From DATBGO01 sp963695645 (GTDB lineage: Bacteria; Actinomycetota; Actinomycetes; Streptosporangiales; Streptosporangiaceae), in NCBI GenBank assembly GCA_963695645.1, contig CAVOHC010000016.1, forward strand, positions 1 to 64,000: DNA of 64,000 bases. Direction: 5' to 3'. The position numbers and the translations under genes are program-made. Shown here piece after piece: positions 52,995-61,380 of the stretch (the stretch's first letter is position 1; every line of letters begins with the position of its first letter). Under the pieces are notes generated by a model that saw nothing but the letters and a program-made list of their open reading frames with translations, was not told the origin of the DNA and did no database searches.

Positions 52995-54473
52995 CTAGTG
53001 GCTGTGCGGACGCAGGTCGAACGGGCGCAGGTAAGGAGCTGGCCGGTACGGCGTGAACTCCGGTGCCGTGGGGCAGAAACCGTCGACCGGTGACCCCACC
53101 GGGCACTTGACGCCCTGAGCTGAATAGATGTTGTAGGCCCCGCCGAGATCGGTGGCCGCGGTGTTCAGGCTGGCTGGCTGCAGCGCCTGGCCGTTCCAGT
53201 GACCGGTCGCCAGGCGGTTCAGCAGCGTCTGAGCCGCGATGATCGTCTCGGCCGGGGTGAAGGCGCAGTGCCCGGCCCGGCTGACGAAGATCTGCCGCAG
53301 CAGCTGCGAGTCGCCCGCCCGCCCGACCACGCTGCCGTAGGCCTGCTCGTTCTCGGGCACGACCAGCCCGTCACCGGTGGTGTGCATGGTGAGCACCGGC
53401 ATGGAAAGCTCGCCGTTGAAGGTGATGTACCGGGTCAGGTAGGCCACCGCCGACGGATCGGCGCTGATCCTGGTCGCATTGTTGAGGGTTTGCAGGTCCC
53501 CGCGCAAGCTGAGCCCCGCCGCCTGGTACAGCGCGCGGACCTCGCGGAAGTCCGCCGACTTGGCCAGGTCGCTGAAGTAGTTGACGCCAGTGTTCCACGA
53601 CACGTTGCCGTCGGCCCTGGCCTCAAGCTCGGCGCGCAGGAAGAACACGAACGGGAAGGTCACCTGGGCGGCCCACTGGTACTGGTTGGCTTCCTGCGCG
53701 GCGAAATCTGTAGCGGCAGGCTCGGCGGACAGCGGGGTGTACCAGCCTGGCGTGTCGCCGAGCGCGGCGACCAGGGCGAGCCGGGCCCGGCCTTGCGCGG
53801 TGGCCTGCGCGGCGGCCGCAGCCTGCTCGGCGTTGGTCAGGTTGGCCGTCGGATCGGTGGACGGGATCGTGATGTTGACGACCTGGACGGACGGGTCGAT
53901 CAGCTGCTGGAACGCGAACTCGGCATCCAGCGCCGTGTTCCAGGTCGCGACGCCGCCGGACAGCACGCCGCACATCGGCAGGGCCGCGTTGAACCGGCTC
54001 GGATAGGTCTGGATCAGGCCGGCCGTGATGATGCCGCCAAGCGAATGGCCCCACGCGATCGTCTGGGCGGGCTTACCGATCTTCCTGTCGAAGACGTTCA
54101 GGGTGTGGATCTGATCGGGCAGCGCCTGCTGGATCGCCCAGCCGGTACTAGCGTAGGACGAGCCTGCCAGCGCGTAGCCGTTACCGAGCAGCCATGCGCC
54201 GGTCACCGGATCTCCGACGTCGGTCGCCGGGTTGGCGGAGCCTGGCGTCACATATCCATGGCTGTACAGGAACAAGGTCCCGTTCCAGTCGGGCGGGACC
54301 TCGATCTTGTAGGTGGCGCCGTCCCTGAACGTCCCGGTCAGCGTGGTCACCGCTGCCGCCGGGCTGGCGTGCGAGGTAACCGCCCCGGACGCCGGTGCGG
54401 CAGCCAGTCCCGCTCCCGCGGCCAGCAGCATCGCCGACACCGCCAATACCGGCAATCTCGCCAGTTTTCGCAT
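52995..54473 (-). CDS. Secreted alpha/beta hydrolase
   Basis: Protein of 492 residues. A signal peptide (MRKLARLPVLAVSAMLLAAG) ends near ASGA. The hydrolase core has LFLYSHGYVTPGSA (oxyanion loop), TIAWGHSLGGIITAGLIQTY (nucleophile Ser) and a late His in SRAGHCAFTPAE; ISAD or HTTGDGLVVP may supply the acid. ATG 54473 follows GGAGAGGGATA. The substrate is unknown; an esterase or peptidase role outside the cell is likely. Confidence 0.8.
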   Translation of the reverse strand: MRKLARLPVLAVSAMLLAAGAGLAAAPASGAVTSHASPAAAVTTLTGTFRDGATYKIEVPPDWNGTLFLYSHGYVTPGSANPATDVGDPVTGAWLLGNGYALAGSSYASTGWAIQQALPDQIHTLNVFDRKIGKPAQTIAWGHSLGGIITAGLIQTYPSRFNAALPMCGVLSGGVATWNTALDAEFAFQQLIDPSVQVVNITIPSTDPTANLTNAEQAAAAAQATAQGRARLALVAALGDTPGWYTPLSAEPAATDFAAQEANQYQWAAQVTFPFVFFLRAELEARADGNVSWNTGVNYFSDLAKSADFREVRALYQAAGLSLRGDLQTLNNATRISADPSAVAYLTRYITFNGELSMPVLTMHTTGDGLVVPENEQAYGSVVGRAGDSQLLRQIFVSRAGHCAFTPAETIIAAQTLLNRLATGHWNGQALQPASLNTAATDLGGAYNIYSAQGVKCPVGSPVDGFCPTAPEFTPYRPAPYLRPFDLRPHSH

Positions 54474-54571
54474 TATCCCTCTCCATTGCGCCGTTCCGTT
54501 ATGGATAGGCCCCGTTAGTGGGACTCTAGACCGGCATGGGTCATTAGCGACAGAGGCAACTGGGGAGTCAA

Positions 54572-54645
54572 ATGGAGGATGGTGTTCTGCGTCATCGCGT
54601 GCGGGCGCCTGATATGGCGGAGCCCGGGCCGCCGGCGGCGGGCAG
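54572..54645 (+). pseudogene. Fragment of FHA-ABC exporter 3' end
   Basis: About 70 bp match the last ~22 codons and stop region of the exporter (52878-52945), including tgtgttctg, cggcgcctgata and ccgggccgccgg, with indels that break the frame. It lies just past the end of the ATP-binding protein gene on the other strand. The secreted hydrolase gene thus stands between a real and a decayed copy of the same tail. Confidence 0.65.
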
Positions 54646-55599
54646 TCAGGCAATCCCCAGAAGATCATGATCGGCCACGCCTCCCCCGTAGCTTCCGCCC
54701 CGTCCCCGACAGGACGCCTGGCACCCAGGTGCCAGGCGCCGCACGGGCTGTCCGAAGCGACAGCGGAAGCCAGAGCGGCTCAGAGCCCGGCCTTCGACGA
54801 TGCGGCCCAGAAACCGGCGAGTGCGCTCGTCCTTCGGGTTGGTGAACAGCTCGCCGGGCGGCGCGTCCTCGATGATCCTTCCTTCTTCGAGGAAACAGAC
54901 CCGGTTGGCAATGTCCCTGGCGAACCCCATCTCGTGGGTCGCGATGAGCATCGTCAGGCCGGCCGCCGCGAGTTCGCGGATCACGTTGAGCACCTCGGCG
55001 ACCAGTTCGGGGTCGAGCGCGCTGGTCACCTCGTCGAGCAGCATGATCTGCGGCTTGACCGCCAGTGCACGGACGATGGCGACCCGCTGCTGCTGGCCGC
55101 CCGACAGCCGGTCCGGATAGTCGGCCTCCTTGTCGGCCAGGCCGAACCTGCCCAGCAGCGCCCTGGCCTCTTGCTCGGCCTGCTTGCGGGGCATCCGGAG
55201 GGCCTTCACCTGCGCGAGCGTCACGTTCTGCAGCACGTTCATGTGCGGGAACAGGTTGTAGGACTGGAATACGATCCCGATGTAGCGGCGTACCAGGTTC
55301 TCGTCGACGCCCTCGCCGGTGATCAGGTTCCCCCAGAGCCTGATCTCGCCGACGTCGATCGGCTCAAGGAGGTTGAGGCAGCGCAGCAGGGTCGACTTGC
55401 CCGAGCCGGAGGCGCCGATGAGGCAGATCACCTCGTGCGTCGCCACCGATAGGTCGATCCCGCGCAGCACCTGGTTGGCGCCGAACGATTTGTGCAAGCC
55501 CTCGACCCTGATGGCCTCGGCACCGGGCGCCGGGCGGCTCTCGCTGGCGGGCCGCTGACCGCCTGCGCCGCCGTAGTCGCGGCGGTCGGTGCCTGTCAC
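54646..55599 (-). CDS. Polar amino acid ABC transporter, ATP-binding protein
   Basis: Protein of 317 residues, GlnQ/HisP type: LIGASGSGKSTLLRCLNLLE (Walker A), DRLSGGQQQRVAIVRAL (signature), IMLLDEVTSALDPELVAEVL (Walker B), MLIATHEMGFARDIA. Homologues end near TRRFLGRIVEG; here about 45 extra residues rich in Arg, Gly and Cys follow, as if the original stop was lost next to the exporter fragment. It overlaps the permease gene by 4 bp (ATGA type). Confidence 0.92.
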   Translation of the reverse strand: MTGTDRRDYGGAGGQRPASESRPAPGAEAIRVEGLHKSFGANQVLRGIDLSVATHEVICLIGASGSGKSTLLRCLNLLEPIDVGEIRLWGNLITGEGVDENLVRRYIGIVFQSYNLFPHMNVLQNVTLAQVKALRMPRKQAEQEARALLGRFGLADKEADYPDRLSGGQQQRVAIVRALAVKPQIMLLDEVTSALDPELVAEVLNVIRELAAAGLTMLIATHEMGFARDIANRVCFLEEGRIIEDAPPGELFTNPKDERTRRFLGRIVEGRALSRSGFRCRFGQPVRRLAPGCQASCRGRGGSYGGGVADHDLLGIA

Positions 55600-56558
55600 G
55601 GCCCAACTCCCGACAGGCGGCGCCGACGGTCGCGGTCGATCAGCCGGTCGGTGAACCGGGCCAGCGGGATGGTGAGGATCAGGAACAGGATCGCGGCGAC
55701 CGTGAAGCTTGAATAGTTGAAGACGGTGCTGGCGTAGATCTGGGCGGCCTCATTGGCCTCGATCGCGCCGAGCACCCCGACCAGCGCGGTGTCCTTCTGC
55801 AGGCTGATGAAATCGTTGAGCAGCGGCGGGATGATGTTCCGCACCGCCTGCGGCAGGATCACGTACCGTAGCGCGGTGAACTGCGACAGCCCGAGTGACC
55901 GGGCGGCGGCGACCTGGCTCCGCTGGACCGAGTTCAGTCCCGCCCGGTAGACCTCGGAGACGTATGCCGAGTAAGACAGCACCAGGGCGACGACACCGTA
56001 GACGGCGGCCGACTGGTAGGAGACAAGCGGCAGCTTCAGGGCGGGGAAGCCGAAGCCGATCGCGAAGATGACTAGCAGCAGCGGGACCCCGCGGAAGAAA
56101 TCGACGTAGATCACGCCGAGCACGCGCAGCGGAAAAAGCACTGGACTAGTGGACTGCCTGATCAGGGCGATGACCAGGGCGAGAATAAGGATGAGCACCT
56201 CGGCGGCGAGGAACATCCTGATGTTCAGCCAGATGGCCTCGCCGACCGAGTAATAGCCTTTCGCCGGGTCGCCGATGAATGACTGCCACATGTCGTGTGG
56301 GTTGAAGAACGTGTGCCGGACGTCTGCGCTGCCCGGGGCGAGCAGGAAGACCGCGACGATCGCGGCGAGCACGACCAGCGTGCTGGCCGTCGACATGAGG
56401 GTCGCCCGGCGGCCGCCGCCGGACAGCAGCCGCGGTCCGCGGCCGGTAGCGCTGAACGACTCCGGGACGCCCATCCCCCACTCGGAGCCGAGGGTCCCCG
56501 GAATCGGCTCGAAGCCGCCAGGGCCGGCGCTCGCTGAGCCACCCTCGTTCTCGTCCAT
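55596..56558 (-). CDS. Polar amino acid ABC transporter, permease
   Basis: Protein of 320 residues. A soluble Gly/Ser/Pro-rich N terminus of about 50 residues precedes 5-6 helices. The HisM/GlnP EAA loop is in VAAARSLGLSQFTALRYVIL, then PQAVRNIIPPLLNDFISLQK. ATG 56558. It lies between the binding protein and the ATPase genes in one operon. Confidence 0.92.
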   Translation of the reverse strand: MDENEGGSASAGPGGFEPIPGTLGSEWGMGVPESFSATGRGPRLLSGGGRRATLMSTASTLVVLAAIVAVFLLAPGSADVRHTFFNPHDMWQSFIGDPAKGYYSVGEAIWLNIRMFLAAEVLILILALVIALIRQSTSPVLFPLRVLGVIYVDFFRGVPLLLVIFAIGFGFPALKLPLVSYQSAAVYGVVALVLSYSAYVSEVYRAGLNSVQRSQVAAARSLGLSQFTALRYVILPQAVRNIIPPLLNDFISLQKDTALVGVLGAIEANEAAQIYASTVFNYSSFTVAAILFLILTIPLARFTDRLIDRDRRRRLSGVGP

Positions 56559-56590
56559 GCCTTAAGCCGGGCCGGGCCGCCTGGCCCGCG

Positions 56591-57463
56591 TCAGGGCTTG
56601 ATAGTCGGGACGCTGAGGTAGATCTGCAGGTACTTGCGCTGCAGCGCTTGCAGGGTCCCGTCGCTCTTCAGCTTCGCCAGCGCCTGGTTGACGCAGCTGA
56701 CCAGCGGGTTGCCGTGACTGAACAGCAGGCCGTAATGCTCGCCGGTGCTCGGGAACTGGGCGACCATGATCGAGCCGGGGATCTCGGACGAGGAGATGAA
56801 CTGCGCGGTCGGGGTGTCCGTCACGAGCGCGGCGATCTGGTGCGTCTGCAGTGCCTGCTTCACGTCGTTCAGCGTCTGGAACACCTTCGGCTGCGCGGTC
56901 GGCTGGATCTGGCTGGTGATGAACGCGAGGCTGGTCGTTCCGACCTGATCGCCGTAAACGTAGGACTTGAGGTCGGCCGGGGCGTGCTTGGTGACGATCG
57001 GCGTGCCCTTGAGCGCCACGAGCGCCTGCTGCACGTCGTAGTAGCTATTGGAGAAGGTGACCGCCGTTGCCCGCTGAGGCGTGTAAGAGATCTCGTTAAT
57101 GTCGAAGTCGAATTTCTTCGGACCGGGCGCATAAGAGGCGTCGAACGGCTCGTACGCCCAGTGCACCTGCGACGGAGTGAAGCCAAGCTGCTTGGCGATC
57201 GCGTAGCTGACTGCGCTCTCATAGCCCTTGCCGCTGGCCGGGTTGTTGTTCTCGAACCAGGGCGGGTAGGCGGGCTTATCGGTCGCGACCGTGAGGCCGC
57301 CCTTCTGGTAGAGGTCCTTCTGGATCCCGGCGTTGGAGCAGCTGGCCGCCGTCGCGGTGCTGCCTGGCGTCGCGCTGCCGGACGTCGGCGCGCTCGTGCT
57401 GCCGCAGGCGACCATCCCGGCGCTCAGGGCCGCGATGACGGCTGCCGGAATTATCCGTCGCAT
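56591..57463 (-). CDS. Amino acid ABC transporter, substrate-binding lipoprotein
   Basis: Protein of 290 residues. Lipoprotein signal MRRIIPAAVIAALSAGMVAC with lipobox GMVAC. The SBP type 3 fold shows LTVATDKPAYPPWFENNNPA, GYESAVSYAIAKQLG, DFDINEISYTPQRATAVTFS and a late LQALQRKYLQIYL. It is the first gene of the uptake operon. ATG 57463 is preferred; GTG 57472 is three codons longer. The ligand is likely a polar amino acid. Confidence 0.92.
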   Translation of the reverse strand: MRRIIPAAVIAALSAGMVACGSTSAPTSGSATPGSTATAASCSNAGIQKDLYQKGGLTVATDKPAYPPWFENNNPASGKGYESAVSYAIAKQLGFTPSQVHWAYEPFDASYAPGPKKFDFDINEISYTPQRATAVTFSNSYYDVQQALVALKGTPIVTKHAPADLKSYVYGDQVGTTSLAFITSQIQPTAQPKVFQTLNDVKQALQTHQIAALVTDTPTAQFISSSEIPGSIMVAQFPSTGEHYGLLFSHGNPLVSCVNQALAKLKSDGTLQALQRKYLQIYLSVPTIKP

Positions 57464-57647
57464 CGAATCCACCCCACATCAGGACGGGAAGACGAGCCGG
57501 AGGCCCGTGACGATCTGTGACTGGCCAGCTTAACGGCACCCCAGGCAACCCCGAGTTCCGGGTAGGAATCTGGCCGGGCAACCGGGACTCAACTGGTGCA
57601 AAGCGAGCACATTAGGTCTAAAGGGCCCGTCCGCCCCTTGCGGTTCC

Positions 57648-58427
57648 TTAGCCCCGGATGTACACAGGCGTGCCCGGGATGCGCACCAGCTTGTGGAAGA
57701 ACGCGGCGATGTCCATCGGGATCCGCACGCACCCGTGCGACGCGGGGTACCAGGGGACCGGAACGTCACCGTGCACCGCGTAGGAACGGCCGATGAAGAA
57801 GGCCGAGTTGTACATCGTGCCGAGCGGCACCGTGATCCAGCCAGGCGCGTAGCTCAGGAACCGGTAGTTCCCGGTAGGGGTGATCGCGTAACTGCACGAG
57901 CCGTGACTGCAGTAGTAGTAACCGCCCCCGGTGGAGACGTGGCTGATCAGCTCGATCTTGTTGTGATGGTAGAGGACGAGCACCTCGGTATTGAGATTGA
58001 TCTCGACCCGCAGGTTCCGGCCGCCGCGGGGCTTCAGGACCTTGGGCAGGCGCGGATGGACGAGCGCCTTTTCCATCCTGGTCCCGATCTCATTAGAGTT
58101 CGCGGCGGTAATGACGAATCCCTGTACCCGCTCGAATGCCCACACCGCCTCGATCGTGTCCGGTCCGAACGAGCCGTCGATCTTGCCGGGGTAGTATTTC
58201 AGGACCGCGAGCCGCCGCTGCAGGTTCGTCACGGCGGTGCCGTGCATGCCCACGGTCAGCACCCGGCCGGGCGGGACGTACGCCGGCCCGGCCACGGGCT
58301 GGGGTTCCGCACGCCCAGTCACCGCTGCCGGGGAGGCAGTGGCTACCGGGCCCTGGCCCAGGACGGACGCGCTGACCGCAGCCGCCGCGCCAAGGCCGAC
58401 CAGCCACCGCCGGAACGGAACTCCCAT
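57648..58427 (-). CDS. L,D-transpeptidase with peptidoglycan-binding domain
   Basis: Protein of 259 residues. An N-terminal signal helix (GVPFRRWLVGLGAAAAVSAS) is followed by a PGBD (TAVTNLQRRLAVLKYYPGKI, GSFGPDTIEAVWAFERVQG) and the YkuD domain with the catalytic motif AVHGDVPVPWYPASHGCVRI. It forms 3-3 peptidoglycan cross-links outside the membrane. The start ATG 58427 is preceded by AAAGGAGC. Confidence 0.92.
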   Translation of the reverse strand: MGVPFRRWLVGLGAAAAVSASVLGQGPVATASPAAVTGRAEPQPVAGPAYVPPGRVLTVGMHGTAVTNLQRRLAVLKYYPGKIDGSFGPDTIEAVWAFERVQGFVITAANSNEIGTRMEKALVHPRLPKVLKPRGGRNLRVEINLNTEVLVLYHHNKIELISHVSTGGGYYYCSHGSCSYAITPTGNYRFLSYAPGWITVPLGTMYNSAFFIGRSYAVHGDVPVPWYPASHGCVRIPMDIAAFFHKLVRIPGTPVYIRG

Positions 58428-58638
58428 GCATGCTCCTTTAACTGCCCGCCGCGCCCAGCGCGACCAGGATTGTGGCCCAGCCTCAGATTAGGCGACGGCC
58501 ATTTCCATTTCCTAGACGCCTGAGGCGGCCGCCCGGTTGCGCGTTACAACTGAGCCCGCGGTGCGCCGCGGCCGTTCCGGGCATGACAGCATCGAGCCGG
58601 ACTCCCGCAGCCCGCCAGCCTCTGAGAGGGCCCGTCCC

Positions 58639-58833
58639 ATGAAGAACAGCCTGCTCATCGCCGCGGGCGCGCTGATCACGATCGCCGGAGTGGTCTGGGC
58701 CCTGCAGGGTCTCGGCTACATCGGCGGCAGCGTCATGTCCGGCGTCACCTTCTGGGCTGTCGCCGGCCCGTTGGTCGCGCTCGCCGGGCTCACGATGGCC
58801 GCCGTCGGCGTGCGCCGCCGCTCGCCCAGGTAA
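58639..58833 (+). CDS. Small two-helix membrane protein
   Basis: Protein of 64 residues with two helices: LLIAAGALITIAGVVWALQG and VTFWAVAGPLVALAGLTMAA, then a short basic end. ATG 58639 follows GAGAGGGCCCGTCCC. Similar orphan small proteins occur in many actinomycetes. Function unknown. Confidence 0.7.
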   Translation: MKNSLLIAAGALITIAGVVWALQGLGYIGGSVMSGVTFWAVAGPLVALAGLTMAAVGVRRRSPR

Positions 58834-58879
58834 TCCGGCCTGGCCGGCCAACGCAGCGGCAAGGCAATGGGTAACAGCA

Positions 58880-58918
58880 GGTAGATACGTGTGCCTGTGC
58901 ACCGCGCGGGTATCTACC
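58880..58918 (+). promoter_or_regulatory. Hairpin upstream of small gene
   Basis: Arms ggtagatac (58880-58888) and gtatctacc (58910-58918) pair perfectly around a 21-nt loop. The loop itself holds a short gtg/cac helix. It lies about 50 bp before the GTG at 58972 and could be a terminator of the preceding gene or a 5' UTR element. Confidence 0.5.
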
Positions 58919-58971
58919 CGGCGTTGTTCGGCACATCGCCGAATACTCACTGACCAGGGGGGAACGGGGCT

Positions 58972-59268
58972 GTGGTGAGTTTCGTCAGTAATGTCCGGCG
59001 TGCGGCCGAGGGGCTTTTCCTGCAGGTTTTTGATATCTACGGCAATAACAAGGTGGTGCGGACGGCAGGCCGTCAGGCCGGCCAGCTGGCCGGCCAGCTC
59101 ACCAGCGGACTGCAGGAGGCCGGCGGCCGTGCATCGGCCGCCATGTCAGATCTGCGCGGCAAGGACGGGCGGGTGCACGCGCGGTATTCGGACGCGCGTG
59201 TGACGGACACGCGGGCCAAGAACGGGCGGGTCAAGAACGCGGGGGTCAAGGACGTCGCCCAGCGATGA
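58972..59268 (+). CDS. Hypothetical protein, Lys/Arg-rich end
   Basis: Protein of 98 residues, starting VSFVSNVRRAAEGLFLQVFD. The middle is Gly/Ala/Gln-rich (AGQLAGQLTSGLQEAGGRAS) and the C terminus has repeated D-[AV]-[RK] tracts. GTG 58972 follows GGGGGGAACGGGGCT. It is 30-50 bp upstream of the PPK2 gene and may be co-transcribed. No family recognised. Confidence 0.6.
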   Translation: MVSFVSNVRRAAEGLFLQVFDIYGNNKVVRTAGRQAGQLAGQLTSGLQEAGGRASAAMSDLRGKDGRVHARYSDARVTDTRAKNGRVKNAGVKDVAQR

Positions 59269-59302
59269 CTGGCTGCCAGGCAGGACGACACCAGGGCGTT
59301 GC

Positions 59303-59332
59303 GGGGCAGTCCAGTGTGGGGCAGTCCAGTGG
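59303..59332. repeat. 15-bp direct repeat duplicating a ribosome site and start
   Basis: ggggcagtccagtgt and ggggcagtccagtgg stand head to tail. Each carries a GGGG site and a GTG (59314, 59329), so the PPK2 gene has two near-equal starts. Confidence 0.75.
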
Positions 59333-60447
59333 CCGGCCAGCCTGCTGACGGCGACGTCGGCGCGATACTGGAGCGGCTCGCCGATCAGCTGGGCCTGAGC
59401 ATTACCCGGACGAAGAACGGCCGCCCGCGGCTGGTCGGGCACGACGGCACGGTCGTGCAGAGCTGGCGCCACGGCTACCCGTATGACAAGCGGCTCGGCC
59501 GCGCGTCGTACGACGCCGCCATGCAGCCGCTCCAGATCGAGCTGCTCAAGCTGCAGAAATCGGTCAAGTCGTCGGGTCACAGGCTCGCGATCGTCTTCGA
59601 GGGCCGGGATGCGGCGGGCAAAGGCGGCACGATCAAGCGCTTCACCGAGAATCTCAACCCGCGCGGCGCCCGGATTGTCGCCCTGGAGAAGCCGACCGAG
59701 CGAGAGCTGGCCCAGTGGTACCTACAGCGTTACCTCGTGCACATGCCGGCCGCCGGGGAGATCGTCCTGTTCGACAGGTCCTGGTACAACCGGGCGGGCG
59801 TCGAGCGGGTGATGGGTTTCTGCCGCCAGGATGAGTACCTGGAGTTCCTCAGGGAGGCGCCCGAGTTCGAGCGGATGCTCGCTGATGATGGTATCTCGCT
59901 GATCAAGTTCTGGTTCTCGGTGTCCCAGACCGAGCAGCTCAGGAGGTTCATCCACCGGCAGCTGGATCCGGTCAAGCAGTGGAAGCTCAGCCCGATCGAT
60001 CTGGCCTCGCTCGACAAGTGGCACGAATACACCGAGGCCAAGGAGGAGATGTTTGCGCACACGGACCGGGCCGAGATCCCATGGACCGTCGTGAAGAGCA
60101 ACGACAAGAAACGGGCCAGGCTCGAAGCCTTGCGTTATGTACTCTCATCCATCGACTATGCGGAAAAGGATTCCCTGATCGTCGGGCAGCCCGACCCGCT
60201 GATCGTCGGGCCCGCGCCGATGCTGCGCGAAAGCGGCGCAGACCAGCTTGCCCGGGCCGCGCAGCGCCGAGCCCGCCGCACGATCGACGTCATCAACCTG
60301 CCGCGCCCCGATGGAACCAGGCGGCTTGCCGTAGCGGGCACGGGCAGCCAGCCGGTCGTGGAACTGCGCCGCGACGAAACCGGACGCTCGGCTGTCACCC
60401 CGCTCGCCGACGGCGCCCCCGATACCCCGCCACAGCAGCTCGCCTGA
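59314..60447 (+). CDS. ppk2: Polyphosphate kinase 2 family protein
   Basis: About 377 residues. PPK2 core: Walker A FEGRDAAGKGGTIKRFTENL, lid region LEKPTERELAQWYLQRYLVH and Walker B LFDRSWYNRAGVERVMGF, followed by FWFSVSQTEQLRRF and VVKSNDKKRARLEALRYVL. PPK2 uses polyphosphate to phosphorylate nucleotides, or the reverse. The C terminus (after residue 290) is a low-complexity tail of about 75 residues. Start is GTG 59314 or 59329. Confidence 0.93.
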   Translation: MWGSPVAGQPADGDVGAILERLADQLGLSITRTKNGRPRLVGHDGTVVQSWRHGYPYDKRLGRASYDAAMQPLQIELLKLQKSVKSSGHRLAIVFEGRDAAGKGGTIKRFTENLNPRGARIVALEKPTERELAQWYLQRYLVHMPAAGEIVLFDRSWYNRAGVERVMGFCRQDEYLEFLREAPEFERMLADDGISLIKFWFSVSQTEQLRRFIHRQLDPVKQWKLSPIDLASLDKWHEYTEAKEEMFAHTDRAEIPWTVVKSNDKKRARLEALRYVLSSIDYAEKDSLIVGQPDPLIVGPAPMLRESGADQLARAAQRRARRTIDVINLPRPDGTRRLAVAGTGSQPVVELRRDETGRSAVTPLADGAPDTPPQQLA

Positions 60448-60497
60448 CGCAGCCGCATCAGGGCAGACGCAACCGCATCAGGGCAGACCTGCGCCCG

Positions 60498-61283
60498 TCA
60501 GGCCCGGCGCGCGGGCCACCGCGCCCCGGGGTCGGGCGGCACCTCCAGATAGCTGGCCACGCCACGGACGATGATGTCCATGCCCCACTCGAAGCGGTCG
60601 TCGGCGCTTCCCGCGACAAGGTCGGCGGCGAGGGCGACCGTGTTGGGGAAATGCTCCGTCGGCAGCGATCGAAGCCAGGCGGCCAGCTGGACGCGCGGGT
60701 CCTCGCCAGTACCGTGCGCCGGGTCGTCACCTGAGCCGGGCGCCGCCATCACGTCCTGCTCGTATGCGAAGGCGCCGACATAGAGCGCGGCCAGGTCCCC
60801 GACATAGGCCGCCACCTGGTCGGGGATGCCGGCCGCGCGGAGCTCGGCAAGGATGACCTCGCCAAGTGCGAGCATGCTCGGCCCCCAAGGGACGCGGCCG
60901 AGGGACAGTTCGGCTACACCCGGATGCCGCCGGAAAACTCCGAGCATCTCCCGCCCGAGATCCTTCAGCGTCTCTTGCCAGCCGCCGCGCCCGGCAGGGA
61001 CGTCGATCTCCTCGATGATCCGCTCGAGCACAAGCTGGACCAGTTCATCTTTATTGGCGACGTACCCGTACAGCGACGAGGCCGAGACCCCGATCTGGTC
61101 GGCGACGCGGCGCATCGTGAGCGCCTGACCGCCCCCCGCCTCCACCACCTGCAAAGCGGCGTCGACCACTACGACCCGGCTGAGGTGCGGCCTCGGAACG
61201 CTGCGGCGCCTTGGCGCGGACCGCCACGGAGGCTCGGGCATGCTAGCGGCCGCTTGCCCCGCGCCGTCCGGTGTCCCAGTCAT
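60498..61283 (-). CDS. TetR-family transcriptional regulator
   Basis: Protein of 261 residues. The helix-turn-helix is ALTMRRVADQIGVSASSLYG and is followed by YVANKDELVQLVLERI; the C-terminal domain carries LGRVPWGPSMLALGEVILAE, like the TetR/ActII C-terminal group. ATG 61283 is chosen over a far upstream start that would run through the exporter promoter. It is divergent from the DrrAB-type exporter and probably represses it. Confidence 0.9.
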   Translation of the reverse strand: MTGTPDGAGQAAASMPEPPWRSAPRRRSVPRPHLSRVVVVDAALQVVEAGGGQALTMRRVADQIGVSASSLYGYVANKDELVQLVLERIIEEIDVPAGRGGWQETLKDLGREMLGVFRRHPGVAELSLGRVPWGPSMLALGEVILAELRAAGIPDQVAAYVGDLAALYVGAFAYEQDVMAAPGSGDDPAHGTGEDPRVQLAAWLRSLPTEHFPNTVALAADLVAGSADDRFEWGMDIIVRGVASYLEVPPDPGARWPARRA

Positions 61284-61310
61284 GCCAGCCAGGGTAGTTG
61301 ACGTGAACGG

Positions 61311-61332
61311 CGTTCTGTAGTAAACAATGTTC
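61311..61332. promoter_or_regulatory. TetR operator candidate 1
   Basis: cgttctgtagtaaacaatgttc; the end contains the palindrome AACAATGTT. The same pattern occurs again 34 bp downstream, between the TetR and exporter genes. Confidence 0.55.
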
Positions 61333-61344
61333 AGGAGAAAACAC

Positions 61345-61367
61345 CGTTCTGTATGGAAACATTGTTC
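61345..61367. promoter_or_regulatory. TetR operator candidate 2
   Basis: The repeat begins cgttctgta and ends gaaacattgttc, with the palindrome AACATTGTT at 61358-61366. It ends 13 bp before the exporter start, overlapping the likely ribosome region. Confidence 0.55.
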
Positions 61368-61380
61368 TGAGAGGGCTCTC

